Notes: generated by a model from the sequence alone, not told the origin. A stretch of DNA of 44,960 nucleotides from Anaerolinea sp. (GCA_020723805.1 DYID01000027.1:1-44960), one strand, 5' to 3'. Positions 16,033 through 23,462 are shown, counted from the stretch's first letter. Numbers and translations: made by a program.

Positions 16033-17306
16033 CGTTCGAACAGGCTGACGCTCTCGATGTGATACGTGTGCGGGAACATATCGAACGGCGTGACATCCTT
16101 CAGTTTGTATCCCCCCTTGATCAGCCGCGCCGCATCGCGCGCCAGCGTGGACGGGTCGCACGAGACATAGGCAACGAGGCGCGGATTCCACTTCAGGATT
16201 CCATCCACGACCGCCTTCTCCAAGCCGGCGCGCGGCGGGTCCACCACGACGACATCCGGCTTCGCTTCGAGGTGCGGAATCACCGCCTCCGCCGCTCCCT
16301 CGTAAAGCTCCACGTTGTCGAATTCATCCAGATTGAACGCGAAATCCTCGCACGCAGACGGCGACGATTCGATGCCGATGACGCGCCTGCACTTGGGGGC
16401 GAGAAAGGCACTGAAAAGACCGACGCCGCAATAGACATCGAGGACGGTGATGGAGTTGGTAATTGGTAATTGGGTAATTGGTAATTGGGCAATCAGGTGT
16501 TCCACCATCTTTTCCGCCATGAGGGTGTTGACCTGAAAGAACGACGCGGCAGAGACTTTGAAATCGCGTCCCAGCACGCGCATGAAGAGATGGTCATTGC
16601 CCGCCAGAACCACCGCATTCCCCTCGTAGAGATGCACCACCGAAACATCCGCTTCGATTGCCAGATCGGGCGGTTCGGGAGAGTCGGATTCGAGGATGAG
16701 CATCCGTTCGCCGTCCGCGCCGAGGCGCAGGGCGACGCGCTCGATGCCCGTCTCCGCCTCGAAGTCGAGTTGAGTCCAGAGTTCGTTGAGGGCAGATTCG
16801 GGAAGATGACATTCTTCGATGGGAATCACCTGGTTTGAATTCGGCGCTTGAAAACCCAGCCTGCCCTCATCAGTCAATGAAAACTGCACGTGGTTGCGGT
16901 AATTCCATGGGCTGGCACAGGCGACCATCGGCTGAACCGGCGGGTTCTCGATTTTGCCGATGCGCTGAAGTTGGTCAATGAGGATGTCCGTCTTTGCCTG
17001 TAATTGTTTTTCGTAAGGGAGGTGCTGATAATGGCATCCGCCGCATGACCTCACCCCCGCCCCCTCTCCCATAGGGAGAGGGGAGAAGAAGTGTTTGCAT
17101 CTTGGGGCAATTCGCTCCGGCGAGGCTTCGAGAATCTCGACAATCTCGCCCCGTGCGAAATTCTTTTTCTCCTCCACCAGCCTCACGCGCACGCGCTCGC
17201 CCGGCAGCCCAAACGGGACGAAGACCGCGCGGTTATCGGGCAGGCGTCCCATCGCGTCGCCGCCGTAGGTCAGTTTTTCGAGTTGAAGGTCGAAGGTGGG
17301 GGTCAT
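16029..17306 (-). CDS. rlmD: 23S rRNA (uracil-C5)-methyltransferase, RlmD/TrmA family
   Basis: A 425-aa enzyme methylating a uridine C5 in RNA with SAM. An N-terminal TRAM domain is followed by the iron-sulfur cysteines (RCKHF, then SCGGC, then EECHLP), SAM-binding VLDVYCGVGLFS, VVVVDPPRAGL, the catalytic Cys in YVSCDPSTLARD and the base HIESVSLFER. Two repeat insertions are translated in frame. One (17049-17083) stretches the first Cys spacing from the usual C-x6-C to C-x17-C; the other (16456-16489) adds AQLPITQLPITN before the SAM motif. The frame stays open through both. Whether it acts as RlmD, RlmCD or TrmA cannot be decided. Confidence 0.92.
   Translation of the reverse strand: MTPTFDLQLEKLTYGGDAMGRLPDNRAVFVPFGLPGERVRVRLVEEKKNFARGEIVEILEASPERIAPRCKHFFSPLPMGEGAGVRSCGGCHYQHLPYEKQLQAKTDILIDQLQRIGKIENPPVQPMVACASPWNYRNHVQFSLTDEGRLGFQAPNSNQVIPIEECHLPESALNELWTQLDFEAETGIERVALRLGADGERMLILESDSPEPPDLAIEADVSVVHLYEGNAVVLAGNDHLFMRVLGRDFKVSAASFFQVNTLMAEKMVEHLIAQLPITQLPITNSITVLDVYCGVGLFSAFLAPKCRRVIGIESSPSACEDFAFNLDEFDNVELYEGAAEAVIPHLEAKPDVVVVDPPRAGLEKAVVDGILKWNPRLVAYVSCDPSTLARDAARLIKGGYKLKDVTPFDMFPHTYHIESVSLFER
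16456..16489 (-). repeat. TTGGTAA-type direct repeat inside rlmD
   Basis: The plus strand reads four tandem units of (G)GTAATTGG type over 34 bases. On the coding strand it gives the duplicated peptide QLPIT-QLPIT. It is a short-period repeat within the coding region and is potentially variable in copy number. Confidence 0.75.
17049..17083 (-). repeat. GC-rich palindrome inserted in rlmD
   Basis: CCCCTCTCCC (17061-17070) and GGGAGAGGGG (17074-17083) form a perfect 10-bp stem around ATA, flanked by CCTCACCCCCGC. On the coding strand it encodes SPLPMGEGAGVR, exactly between the first cysteine and the CGGC of the iron-sulfur motif. Confidence 0.8.
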
Positions 17307-17337
17307 TGTCGAAGGTCTAACGTCGGAGGTCAGTGAA

Positions 17338-17368
17338 GGAGCCTGATGAATTCAACTCACCAGGCTCC
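17338..17368 (-). terminator. Hairpin after the aminotransferase gene
   Basis: GGAGCCTGATGA (17338-17349) pairs over 12 positions (one G-T) with TCACCAGGCTCC (17357-17368). It sits between the aminotransferase stop and the rlmD start. No T run follows on the minus strand, so it may attenuate, pause or stabilise rather than terminate. Confidence 0.5.
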
Positions 17369-17391
17369 GACGTTTCACTTTTGACGTTCGA

Positions 17392-18459
17392 CTACTGCTT
17401 CAAATACTCTTCCATCGCGGCGAGCAGCTTTTCGATGTCGCTCATCTGGGTCTCGCCCATGTGCGCGATGCGGAAGGTGGTCTCCTTGATGGGACCGTAG
17501 CCGCCGGCGATGCGCATTTCGCGCTGTTTGAGGAAGGCGTTCAAATCCGAGACGTTAATGCCGCGCTCGTTCTTGATGGTGGTGACTGTCTGCGAACGGT
17601 AACCGGGCGGGGCGTACATCGAGAGGTCGTGCGACTCCGCCCACTCCTGCACGCGCTTTGCCATCGCGGAGTGACGCGCGAAACGGTTATCGAGTCCCTC
17701 GGCGAGGATGCGGTCGAGTTGGAAGTCGAGGGCGAAGATGAGGGACATGGCGGGCGTGGCGGGGGAGGAATCCTTCAGGCGGTGCTTCTCCATGCGCACG
17801 AGGTCAAAGTACCAGCCGCGGTTTTCCACGGTTTTGGCTTTTTCCATGGCGCGGTCCGAGACGGCGCCCAAGCCCAGACCGGGCGGCAAGGCAAGGCACT
17901 TCTGCGAGGAGGTCAACACCATGTCGAGCCCCCAGGCGTCCATTTCGATTTTTGCGCCGCCGAGGGAGGAAACCGCGTCCACGAGGATGAGCGTGTCGGG
18001 CGAGACGGCTCGAACCGCCTCCGCAATTTCCTTTACGGGATTCTGCATCCCGGTGGAAGTCTCGTTGTGGACGACGGTCAGGGCTTCGAACCCGCCTTTT
18101 CGGACGGCATCCGCTATCCGTTCGGGAGAGGCGGGCGTGTCCCAATCGAAGGCAAGTTTTTCGGCTTCCTTTCCGTTCGAAACAGCGACCTCGTACCAGC
18201 GGTCTGCAAATGCGCCATTGACCACCGACAGCACGCGCCGCTGGACGAAGTTGCGGATGGCGGCTTCCTGCAAGCCGGTGCCGGAAGAGGCAGTGAGGAA
18301 GACGCGGTATCGCGTGTAGAAAACCTGCTGCGCCTTTTCGGCGGCGCGGCGGTAGATGGCTTCGAATTCCTTGCTGCGATGCGGCAGCATGGGCGCGGTC
18401 TGCGCCTGCAGCACCTCGTCGGCAACATCCACCGGACCGGGAACAAACATGCGGGACAT
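17392..18459 (-). CDS. Class V aminotransferase, serine-glyoxylate/alanine-glyoxylate type
   Basis: A 355-aa PLP enzyme. Family signs are FVPGPVDVADEVL and PMLPHRSKEFEAIY at the N-terminus, FLTASSGTGLQEAAI for cofactor phosphate binding, VVHNETSTGMQNPV, ILVDAVSSLGGAKIEMD and the Schiff-base lysine in LTSSQKCLALPPGLG. Members exchange the amino group between serine or alanine and glyoxylate. ATG 18459 has GGAG 5 bases upstream. With the hydroxypyruvate reductase and glycerate kinase elsewhere in the window it could carry serine to phosphoglycerate; phosphoserine or other donors are possible. Confidence 0.9.
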   Translation of the reverse strand: MSRMFVPGPVDVADEVLQAQTAPMLPHRSKEFEAIYRRAAEKAQQVFYTRYRVFLTASSGTGLQEAAIRNFVQRRVLSVVNGAFADRWYEVAVSNGKEAEKLAFDWDTPASPERIADAVRKGGFEALTVVHNETSTGMQNPVKEIAEAVRAVSPDTLILVDAVSSLGGAKIEMDAWGLDMVLTSSQKCLALPPGLGLGAVSDRAMEKAKTVENRGWYFDLVRMEKHRLKDSSPATPAMSLIFALDFQLDRILAEGLDNRFARHSAMAKRVQEWAESHDLSMYAPPGYRSQTVTTIKNERGINVSDLNAFLKQREMRIAGGYGPIKETTFRIAHMGETQMSDIEKLLAAMEEYLKQ

Positions 18460-18470
18460 GATCACTCCAT

Positions 18471-18496
18471 GTGGTGCGACATGAATGTCGCACCAC
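18471..18496 (-). repeat. Perfect hairpin GTGGTGCGACA / TGTCGCACCAC
   Basis: An 11-bp stem closes over TGAA, lying between the small membrane protein stop and the aminotransferase start, just before the GGAG ribosome site. Its core GCGACAT...ATGTCGC is the same as the first inner hairpin of family A, so it may be a reduced relative. Confidence 0.7.
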
Positions 18497-18500
18497 GTTC

Positions 18501-18668
18501 TTATTTCATGAAGAACGAGATGACAATCAGGACGACGATAAAGAAACCAGCCAGCGTGCCGATGCGGGCGAGGTCTTTTTTCACGTCCGAGTAATCGGGG
18601 TTGAACTCAGTGCGGCTCGGTGTGGAAGTCACGCTGACCGCCGGGGTTCGTTTGTTGTTCTTTGCCAT
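18501..18668 (-). CDS. Small C-tail membrane protein, 55 aa
   Basis: The minus-strand ATG at 18668 is preceded by AAGGAG at good spacing and yields 55 residues. A basic start (MAKNNKRTPAVSV) is followed by EFNPDYSDVKKDLARIGTLA and then one hydrophobic segment at about 40-54 (FFIVVLIVISFFMK), so it is probably tail-anchored with the N-terminus in the cytoplasm. It follows the sortase gene by 9 bases and precedes the aminotransferase by about 40. I think similar small proteins occur in other Anaerolineae, but no function is known to me. Confidence 0.7.
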   Translation of the reverse strand: MAKNNKRTPAVSVTSTPSRTEFNPDYSDVKKDLARIGTLAGFFIVVLIVISFFMK

Positions 18669-18677
18669 TTTTACTCC

Positions 18678-19565
18678 TTAATTTTGTAACCGCGCAAAGA
18701 CGACAATGCGCTGTTTGTTGACAAGATACGGATAACACGAAATTAATGTCGCCGTTGGGCTGCCGGTGGGCGCCATCACCTCCACAGCCGTCGGTTCGAC
18801 GATGGCTGTGCGTTCCACCACATACACATACTGCCGCTGCTGGGTGTAGATGATGATTTGGTCGCCGGGCGCCAGGCGGTCGAGGTGGCGGAAAATCTCG
18901 CCATAGACATCGTTATGCGCCGAGAGCACCAGGTTGCCGTTCTGCCCCGGGTTTGCCGAGCCGATGTTCTGCCCTACGCCCTTCTTCAATTGCTCCCAGC
19001 CGTCACCCTGCACAATCGGCGCATCCACGTTGATAGCGGGAATTTGAATGCGGATCGCTTGGTCGGGCGCGGGCGTGGGAATGGGCAGGTTCGCCAGCGA
19101 CTGCACCATCGGGCGCAAATGTTCGGGGATTTCGGCGTCGTTGGGGCGGGTGTTGCCGAAGGCGTCGGGCGGCGTATGTCCCGAAGGCAGGACAACCGCC
19201 ATCACCAGCGGCGTGGGCGTGAACGTCTCCTGAATCAGGGCGGAGGCGACCTCCTCGTTCAACACACGCAGGATGCCAAAACCACTGATGAGGACTCCCA
19301 CGAGTCCCATCACCGCCAGGACTTCCACCGCCAAAAGGAGCCGGTCAAAGACCCGGCGGCGCGTCGAAACCTGGACCTGAGGCTGGTCGCTGGACCCCTC
19401 GAGCGTATCCACCACCGGAACGACGGGCTCCGGTTCCACCGCCACCACGCGTCCAGTCCGTTTGAAGTGTTCCAAGCGTTCGCGCCGTGCGCCGCGTCGT
19501 TTTTCGATGAGCAGGCGGCGCAGTTCCTCTACAGAAAGTTCTTCGGGGGCTTTTCGTCTTGGCAT
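18678..19565 (-). CDS. Sortase (class D/E type)
   Basis: A 295-aa membrane-anchored transpeptidase. A long charged cytoplasmic N-terminus (about 70 residues) leads to one membrane helix (LLLAVEVLAVMGLVGVLISG), a Pro/Thr linker, and a sortase domain. The catalytic residues are His in VLSAHNDVYGEIF, Cys in TLISCYPYLVN and Arg in KQRIVVFARL, in the correct order. Class D and E enzymes share this layout. No LPxTG-like substrate is seen in this window, although the giant surface protein at 38251 is cut off before its C-terminus. A TATAAT lies only 10 bases before ATG 19565. Confidence 0.88.
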   Translation of the reverse strand: MPRRKAPEELSVEELRRLLIEKRRGARRERLEHFKRTGRVVAVEPEPVVPVVDTLEGSSDQPQVQVSTRRRVFDRLLLAVEVLAVMGLVGVLISGFGILRVLNEEVASALIQETFTPTPLVMAVVLPSGHTPPDAFGNTRPNDAEIPEHLRPMVQSLANLPIPTPAPDQAIRIQIPAINVDAPIVQGDGWEQLKKGVGQNIGSANPGQNGNLVLSAHNDVYGEIFRHLDRLAPGDQIIIYTQQRQYVYVVERTAIVEPTAVEVMAPTGSPTATLISCYPYLVNKQRIVVFARLQN

Positions 19566-19595
19566 GGCGAGGGGATTATACCGCTGTTACCTGCC

Positions 19596-20027
19596 TTATC
19601 GTTTCCAGTTCAGCATGACCAGCCCAATGAAGCACACAACAATTCCAGCAACATTCACCCACGAAATTTTGTCCCTGAACAAGAAAACCGCCAGCGGCAA
19701 CAACACTAACGATGCGACCACATTGACCAGGACGGCGGCAATTCCAAGGTTCCAACCGGCGCGGTAGGTGAGCAAAAATCCGTATTCGATGCCGACAATG
19801 GCGATAGCAAGCCCGATGGAAGCCCAGTTAAGTTTGGTCAATTCGGCTTTGATACCGCCCGTGACGGGAAAGAAGAGGAAACCCGCCAGCGTAACGACAA
19901 AGGCAACGGCGTAGGTCACCAGTAATGAAACGGTGAAATTGACATTCGACGGCGTACTTCGTGCGACAAAATGATAGAGCGCGCTGGAGGCAATGGCGAG
20001 AGAAATGGAGAAGTAAAAGAGGAACAT
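19596..20027 (-). CDS. Small EamA/DMT-like membrane protein, 143 aa
   Basis: Five hydrophobic segments fit half of a drug/metabolite transporter: FLFYFSISLAIASSALYHF, SLLVTYAVAFVVTLAGFLF, IGLAIAIVGIEYGFLLTY, IAAVLVNVVASLVLLPLAVF and VNVAGIVVCFIGLVMLNW. The ending matches the EamA helix 10 pattern. Such half-size members usually work as dimers. ATG 20027 is chosen because the upstream extension encodes repeat-like sequence; no good ribosome site is visible. The substrate is unknown. It lies between the glycosyltransferase and sortase genes on the same strand. Confidence 0.72.
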   Translation of the reverse strand: MFLFYFSISLAIASSALYHFVARSTPSNVNFTVSLLVTYAVAFVVTLAGFLFFPVTGGIKAELTKLNWASIGLAIAIVGIEYGFLLTYRAGWNLGIAAVLVNVVASLVLLPLAVFLFRDKISWVNVAGIVVCFIGLVMLNWKR

Positions 20028-20147
20028 GTGTTTAGTCGCATAGTTCAATAGTCTGATAGTCACATAGGCTGCCTGCCATTGCAAGATGGCGCTCCTCCTC
20101 GAATGCAATCCTTACCAACGAGGAGGTTGCTTCGCATCGCAACACCA

Positions 20148-21590
20148 TCACGAATTCAACACTTTTAGAATAAACTCCGCTGTTCTCTTTCCAGCACTCG
20201 CATCGGTGTAGGTGATTTCGTCTTCGATGAATTTGCGGCGTTCGGCGGAGTCGAGTTGCGGATTCTTGAGATAGGCATTGACTGCCTCGCGCAGTTCCGC
20301 CTCGTTTGCTGCCACGCGTCCCGCCTTTGCCTCGCGGAAGCGTTTGTGCGTGGGCCAGTCGCCGATTTCCTTCAGCGAGAGGGAGAATTTGGTCGGGTGA
20401 TTCCAACCGTTCGGCGAATCAATCACCGCCGCAACGATGGGCGTATCATGCACGGCGGCTTCGACCACCATCGTCGAATAGACCGTGACGAACACGTCCG
20501 AATACGCGAGCATGGAGGCTTTCTCGTCCATGTCTTCGCCGCCGTAGTAGCCGAGCGAGCCGCCCAGCGGCTTGGGCTGAACGACATGGACGTGCGGATA
20601 CTTCTTCTCCAACTCGAAGACGCGGGCGCGTTCTTCGGCGAAGATTTTGGGTTTGTCCTGAAAGTGACTGGGGTGCAGGCGGATCAATAACTGCGAAGGC
20701 TCCGCCAGCGCATCGGACGAGACCAGTTTCGCCAGCGCTTCGATATTGGGATAGTTCGGCGCAAAATGGACGAAACTGCTGGCATACGAAATCAACTTAC
20801 GGTTGGGGTCGAGGTTGTGCAGTTTGAAGTACTCGTCACGCGGCATGAGCCACTGTTTGCGGAAGTAGCCGTCATAGGAGGGGATGCCGCCGATGTGGAC
20901 ATGCCCGGGGTCCCAGTCGGAACCGAGGACGAGTTCGTCCTTTTGCAGTTGAGACCAGCACGTCGCCCATTGCACGTCGGCACCGGAGATGTTGTAGGAG
21001 GAGGAGTTGTCCCAGCCGACGATGACGGTCATGTTGGGGATGCCGCGGCGGGCGGATTCGCGCAGGAGGTAGCGATCCAGCCTCCAGCCGGGAGTCGAGG
21101 CGATGACCAAATCGGGCTGGTATTTGTCGAAGAGGTCGGTGTAAATTCCAGGGTCGGGGGTGAAGCGGTTTTGCATCCGCACGAGGAGTTTGCGCGCCCA
21201 GGCGAAATTCCGCAGGAGGAGAATCGCCAGCGCGGAGGGAATCCAAATGCCGAGGCGGAACTTCCACGAGTTCTCTGCCCAGACCTCCCAGATGTGGCTG
21301 TCCATGGCTTCGGTGTTGATGCGGCGCGAACCGCCCACGCGGCGAAGATAAGCGAGCAGCCATTGGATTCTTGGCTGGACTTTCTTTGCATACTCATTCG
21401 CTTGTTTGAGGCGCAAGCCTTCGATGGTTAATCCGTGATGTGTAAAGCGTGATTTGAGTTGCGGAACGATTTCGTCGTCGGTGAGGAGGACGACTTCAAT
21501 GCCTGCATCGAGCAGCGTCGGGACAACGTCGCTTTGCAGGAAGTAGATGATTGCCATGCCGTGATCGGCGCTGATAAAAATTCGTTTCAT
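20148..21590 (-). CDS. GT-B glycosyltransferase, CDP-glycerol-transferase-like
   Basis: A 480-aa protein opening with MKRIFISADHGMAIIYFL and a Rossmann-like first half. The second half resembles CDP-glycerol glycerophosphotransferase/UDP-sugar epimerase folds: YQPDLVIASTPGWRLDRY, NMTVIVGWDNSSSYN, LLIRLHPSHFQDKP and MLAYSDVFVTVYSTMVVEAAVHDTPIV, where the Ser-Thr-Met-x-x-Glu loop normally binds the nucleotide donor. No membrane helix is certain, although SALAILLLRNF is hydrophobic. It probably modifies a cell-surface glycan or teichoic-type polymer. A partial copy of its first 15 codons lies at 21724-21768. Confidence 0.78.
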   Translation of the reverse strand: MKRIFISADHGMAIIYFLQSDVVPTLLDAGIEVVLLTDDEIVPQLKSRFTHHGLTIEGLRLKQANEYAKKVQPRIQWLLAYLRRVGGSRRINTEAMDSHIWEVWAENSWKFRLGIWIPSALAILLLRNFAWARKLLVRMQNRFTPDPGIYTDLFDKYQPDLVIASTPGWRLDRYLLRESARRGIPNMTVIVGWDNSSSYNISGADVQWATCWSQLQKDELVLGSDWDPGHVHIGGIPSYDGYFRKQWLMPRDEYFKLHNLDPNRKLISYASSFVHFAPNYPNIEALAKLVSSDALAEPSQLLIRLHPSHFQDKPKIFAEERARVFELEKKYPHVHVVQPKPLGGSLGYYGGEDMDEKASMLAYSDVFVTVYSTMVVEAAVHDTPIVAAVIDSPNGWNHPTKFSLSLKEIGDWPTHKRFREAKAGRVAANEAELREAVNAYLKNPQLDSAERRKFIEDEITYTDASAGKRTAEFILKVLNS

Positions 21591-21615
21591 GGTCAGTGGA
21601 TTTTACCCGCTTTGA

Positions 21616-21669
21616 GATTCGGCGGACTAAAATCCTGCCTCAGTTCGTGGAAGTCGGATAAATCTGACT
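21616..21669 (-). repeat. Family C two-hairpin repeat, copy 2
   Basis: Read on the minus strand, AGTC..GAC and GGC.GGA..TCC.CC hairpins flank the linker TTCCACGAACTGA, followed by GAATC. The order and linker match copy 1 at 1476-1532, while the stems differ in sequence but still pair. Next to it, 21680-21695 holds GCCC TTCG GGC, a stem with a TTCG tetraloop. Confidence 0.65.
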
Positions 21670-21723
21670 CACGCCGTCAGCCCGAAGGGCTTCCATGTGC
21701 TGAGCAAGCGGCTTTAGCCCTGC

Positions 21724-21768
21724 GATTGCCATGCCGTGAGCGGCGAAGAGGAAGATTCTTTTAGTCAT
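21724..21768 (-). pseudogene. N-terminal fragment of a glycosyltransferase paralogue
   Basis: The minus strand from ATG 21768 reads MTKRIFLFAAHGMAI, matching MKRIFISADHGMAII of the gene at 20148-21590. After these 15 codons the similarity stops and the frame runs into a family C repeat, ending at a TGA near 21640. It is best explained as the remnant of a duplicated or replaced gene start interrupted by the repeat. Confidence 0.6.
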
Positions 21769-21770
21769 TT

Positions 21771-21802
21771 AGTCTGATAGTCTGATAGTCTGATAGTCGG
21801 AT
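21771..21802 (+). repeat. AGTCTGAT short tandem repeat
   Basis: Three exact 8-bp units AGTCTGAT are followed by a fourth with one change (AGTCGGAT). A degenerate version lies near 20045-20065. Slippage-prone; no coding role is seen. Confidence 0.8.
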
Positions 21803-21857
21803 GATTGGGTGGTCAGAGGCAGAAGTGAAAGTGCGACAAAACATAGCCCATTGTATC

Positions 21858-21898
21858 TTGACATTTTACGCTTTCCGCTGTACAGTATTCCTGTACAG
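21858..21898 (+). promoter_or_regulatory. Promoter and operator of the toxin-antitoxin operon
   Basis: TTGACA (21858-21863), a 17-base spacer and TACAGT (21881-21886). Over the -10 lie two copies of the palindrome CTGTACAG (21878-21885 and 21891-21898) separated by TATTC. This fits the paired sites by which Phd/YefM antitoxins repress their own operon. Confidence 0.8.
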
Positions 21899-21913
21899 AT
21901 TGGAGCATCCCTT

Positions 21914-22204
21914 ATGACCATCGAATTTACCTATACCAGTGCGCGCGAACAACTCGCCAGCCTGCTCGACCGTGTCACCAAGGACCGCGAAATTATCATC
22001 ATACAACGACGCGGCTCCGAGGATGTCGCCATGATTTCAGCGGATGAACTTGCCAGCCTGACCGAAACCGCTTACCTCATGCGCTCGCCGCAAAACGCCC
22101 AGCGGATTTTGTCCGCTTTGGCGCGGGCGCTAAAGAATGAAGGTCGAGCCATGAGCATGGACGACTTGCGCCGCGAGGTGGGGCTTGAAAGCGAAAAAGC
22201 GTGA
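21914..22204 (+). CDS. Antitoxin, Phd/YefM family
   Basis: A 96-aa protein with the family start MTIEFTYTSAREQLASLLDRV, then DREIIIIQRRGSEDVAMISADELASLTETAYLM. The N-terminal half binds DNA, and the C-terminal helices (NAQRILSALARAL and following) should wrap the toxin. ATG 21914 has GGAG upstream; the frame runs further up but through the promoter. It overlaps the toxin gene by 20 bases. Autoregulation through the CTGTACAG palindromes over the -10 is likely. Confidence 0.93.
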   Translation: MTIEFTYTSAREQLASLLDRVTKDREIIIIQRRGSEDVAMISADELASLTETAYLMRSPQNAQRILSALARALKNEGRAMSMDDLRREVGLESEKA

Positions 22205-22460
22205 AGCGGTCTTCCAGCCTGAGTTCATTGAAGACCTGCGCCATTGGGTGGAAACCGACCGCAAACTTGCCTTGCGCGCCTTTGAATTGATTGACGCCAT
22301 CCTGCGTGATCCATTCGAAGGCATTGGTAAACCCGAACCGCTCAAATACCTCGCGCCTGGCTGTTGGTCCCGCAGGCTGACACAGGAACACCGCATTGTC
22401 TATCTTGTGCGCGAGGAGCGGATTGATTTTCTGCAAGCGAGATACCACTACAGCAAATAA
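22185..22460 (+). CDS. Toxin, YoeB/Txe family mRNA interferase
   Basis: A 91-aa RelE-superfamily toxin that cleaves mRNA on the ribosome. FQPEFIEDLRHWVETDRKLA, PFEGIGKPEPLKY, CWSRRLTQEHRIVYLV and the C-terminal ARYHYSK are diagnostic, with the catalytic Glu, Arg and His present. It starts at TTG 22185 (GAGGTGGGG upstream) inside the antitoxin gene, so the toxin is translationally coupled and kept low. A terminator follows at 22475. Confidence 0.94.
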   Translation: MKAKKREAVFQPEFIEDLRHWVETDRKLALRAFELIDAILRDPFEGIGKPEPLKYLAPGCWSRRLTQEHRIVYLVREERIDFLQARYHYSK

Positions 22461-22474
22461 AGTGTAACTGATCA

Positions 22475-22509
22475 CCCGCTGGTCGAGCAAAGCCAGCGGG
22501 GTTTGTTTT
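22475..22509 (+). terminator. Terminator of the toxin-antitoxin operon
   Basis: CCCGCTGG (22475-22482) pairs with CCAGCGGG (22493-22500), followed by GTTTGTTTTTAT. It also faces the end of the GT2 gene on the other strand. Confidence 0.85.
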
Positions 22510-22511
22510 TA

Positions 22512-23462
22512 TCACGAATAATACCAACTGAAAATCCGGTTATACACCGCCAGTAATATCTTCTTGATAAATCCAATTTCCAGTACGCGCTTCCCAAAGC
22601 CCACTTTCGTCTTTCTTCTTTCCTTTTTCTTCAACTCTCCTCTCAAATACCCCAGCGTATTGGACAGGTTCATCGCCAGCGGGTCGGAGACCATCAGGCG
22701 CAGCAAGCCCGCTTCGTTCATGCGCTGATCCAACTGGCGCACCTGTCCCATCGGCTTGTCCATGTCGAAGGGCAGGAATTGCTGAAGCGTGGACTTGTAG
22801 GCGGTGAACTGCCAGTGCGAGGCGCCTGCCATTGCGGTCATGCCTTTGTATTGGATTCGCCAGTCCCTGGTCTCCGCATAGACTTTCTTATTTTCTTCCT
22901 CCGTCTGCCCGAGCGAAAGATTGAATTCGAGGAAGGTCTCCCAGGGGATGAATTGACCCTCTTCGAGCGTCGCGTTTTTCCGCGCCCAATCGAGCGTGGC
23001 GGAATAGAACTCCGGCGGCGTGCGGAACGGACGCGCCGTCACCATGCCGACGTTTGGGAAGGTTTCGAGGATTTCCACCGAACGCGCCAGCCAGCCGGGG
23101 GAGAACAGCACGTCGCTGTCGGTGTAGGCGATGATTTCGCCCGGCGCGCCGCCGAAGATGACATTCCACGCGCCGCCCTTGCCCACGTTCTTCTCGGAGA
23201 GAATCAGATACTGGATGCGCCCCTCTTCCTTTTCCTTGATGAGAAAATCTCGAACTTCGGCGCACGAGCCGTTGTCGAAGACCATCAGGTCGAAGGGCAG
23301 ACCCGCGTCCCGGCGCATGGATTCGAGGCAGACCTTCAGCACATCGAGAGCCTCGGCGTAGAAGCCGCTCAGGAAGGGAATGTAGTTCAACAGCGCGGCG
23401 GTGATGCGCTGAGGTTTGGCAACGGTTTTGACGAACTTGGCGGGGTTTTGACCTTTTCTCAT
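22512..23462 (-). CDS. Glycosyltransferase family 2 protein
   Basis: A 316-aa GT-A enzyme. MVFDNGSCAEVRDFL, NVGKGGAWNVIFGGAPGEIIAYTDSDVLF (with the DxD-type TDSD), a central WETFLEF region and a later acidic DMDKPMGQVRQLDQRM are as expected. It probably adds a sugar to a surface glycan or lipid. ATG 23462 is chosen over the upstream frame, which lacks conserved sequence; the ribosome site is poor. It is convergent with the toxin-antitoxin operon, and the terminator between them serves the latter. Confidence 0.82.
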   Translation of the reverse strand: MRKGQNPAKFVKTVAKPQRITAALLNYIPFLSGFYAEALDVLKVCLESMRRDAGLPFDLMVFDNGSCAEVRDFLIKEKEEGRIQYLILSEKNVGKGGAWNVIFGGAPGEIIAYTDSDVLFSPGWLARSVEILETFPNVGMVTARPFRTPPEFYSATLDWARKNATLEEGQFIPWETFLEFNLSLGQTEEENKKVYAETRDWRIQYKGMTAMAGASHWQFTAYKSTLQQFLPFDMDKPMGQVRQLDQRMNEAGLLRLMVSDPLAMNLSNTLGYLRGELKKKERRKTKVGFGKRVLEIGFIKKILLAVYNRIFSWYYS

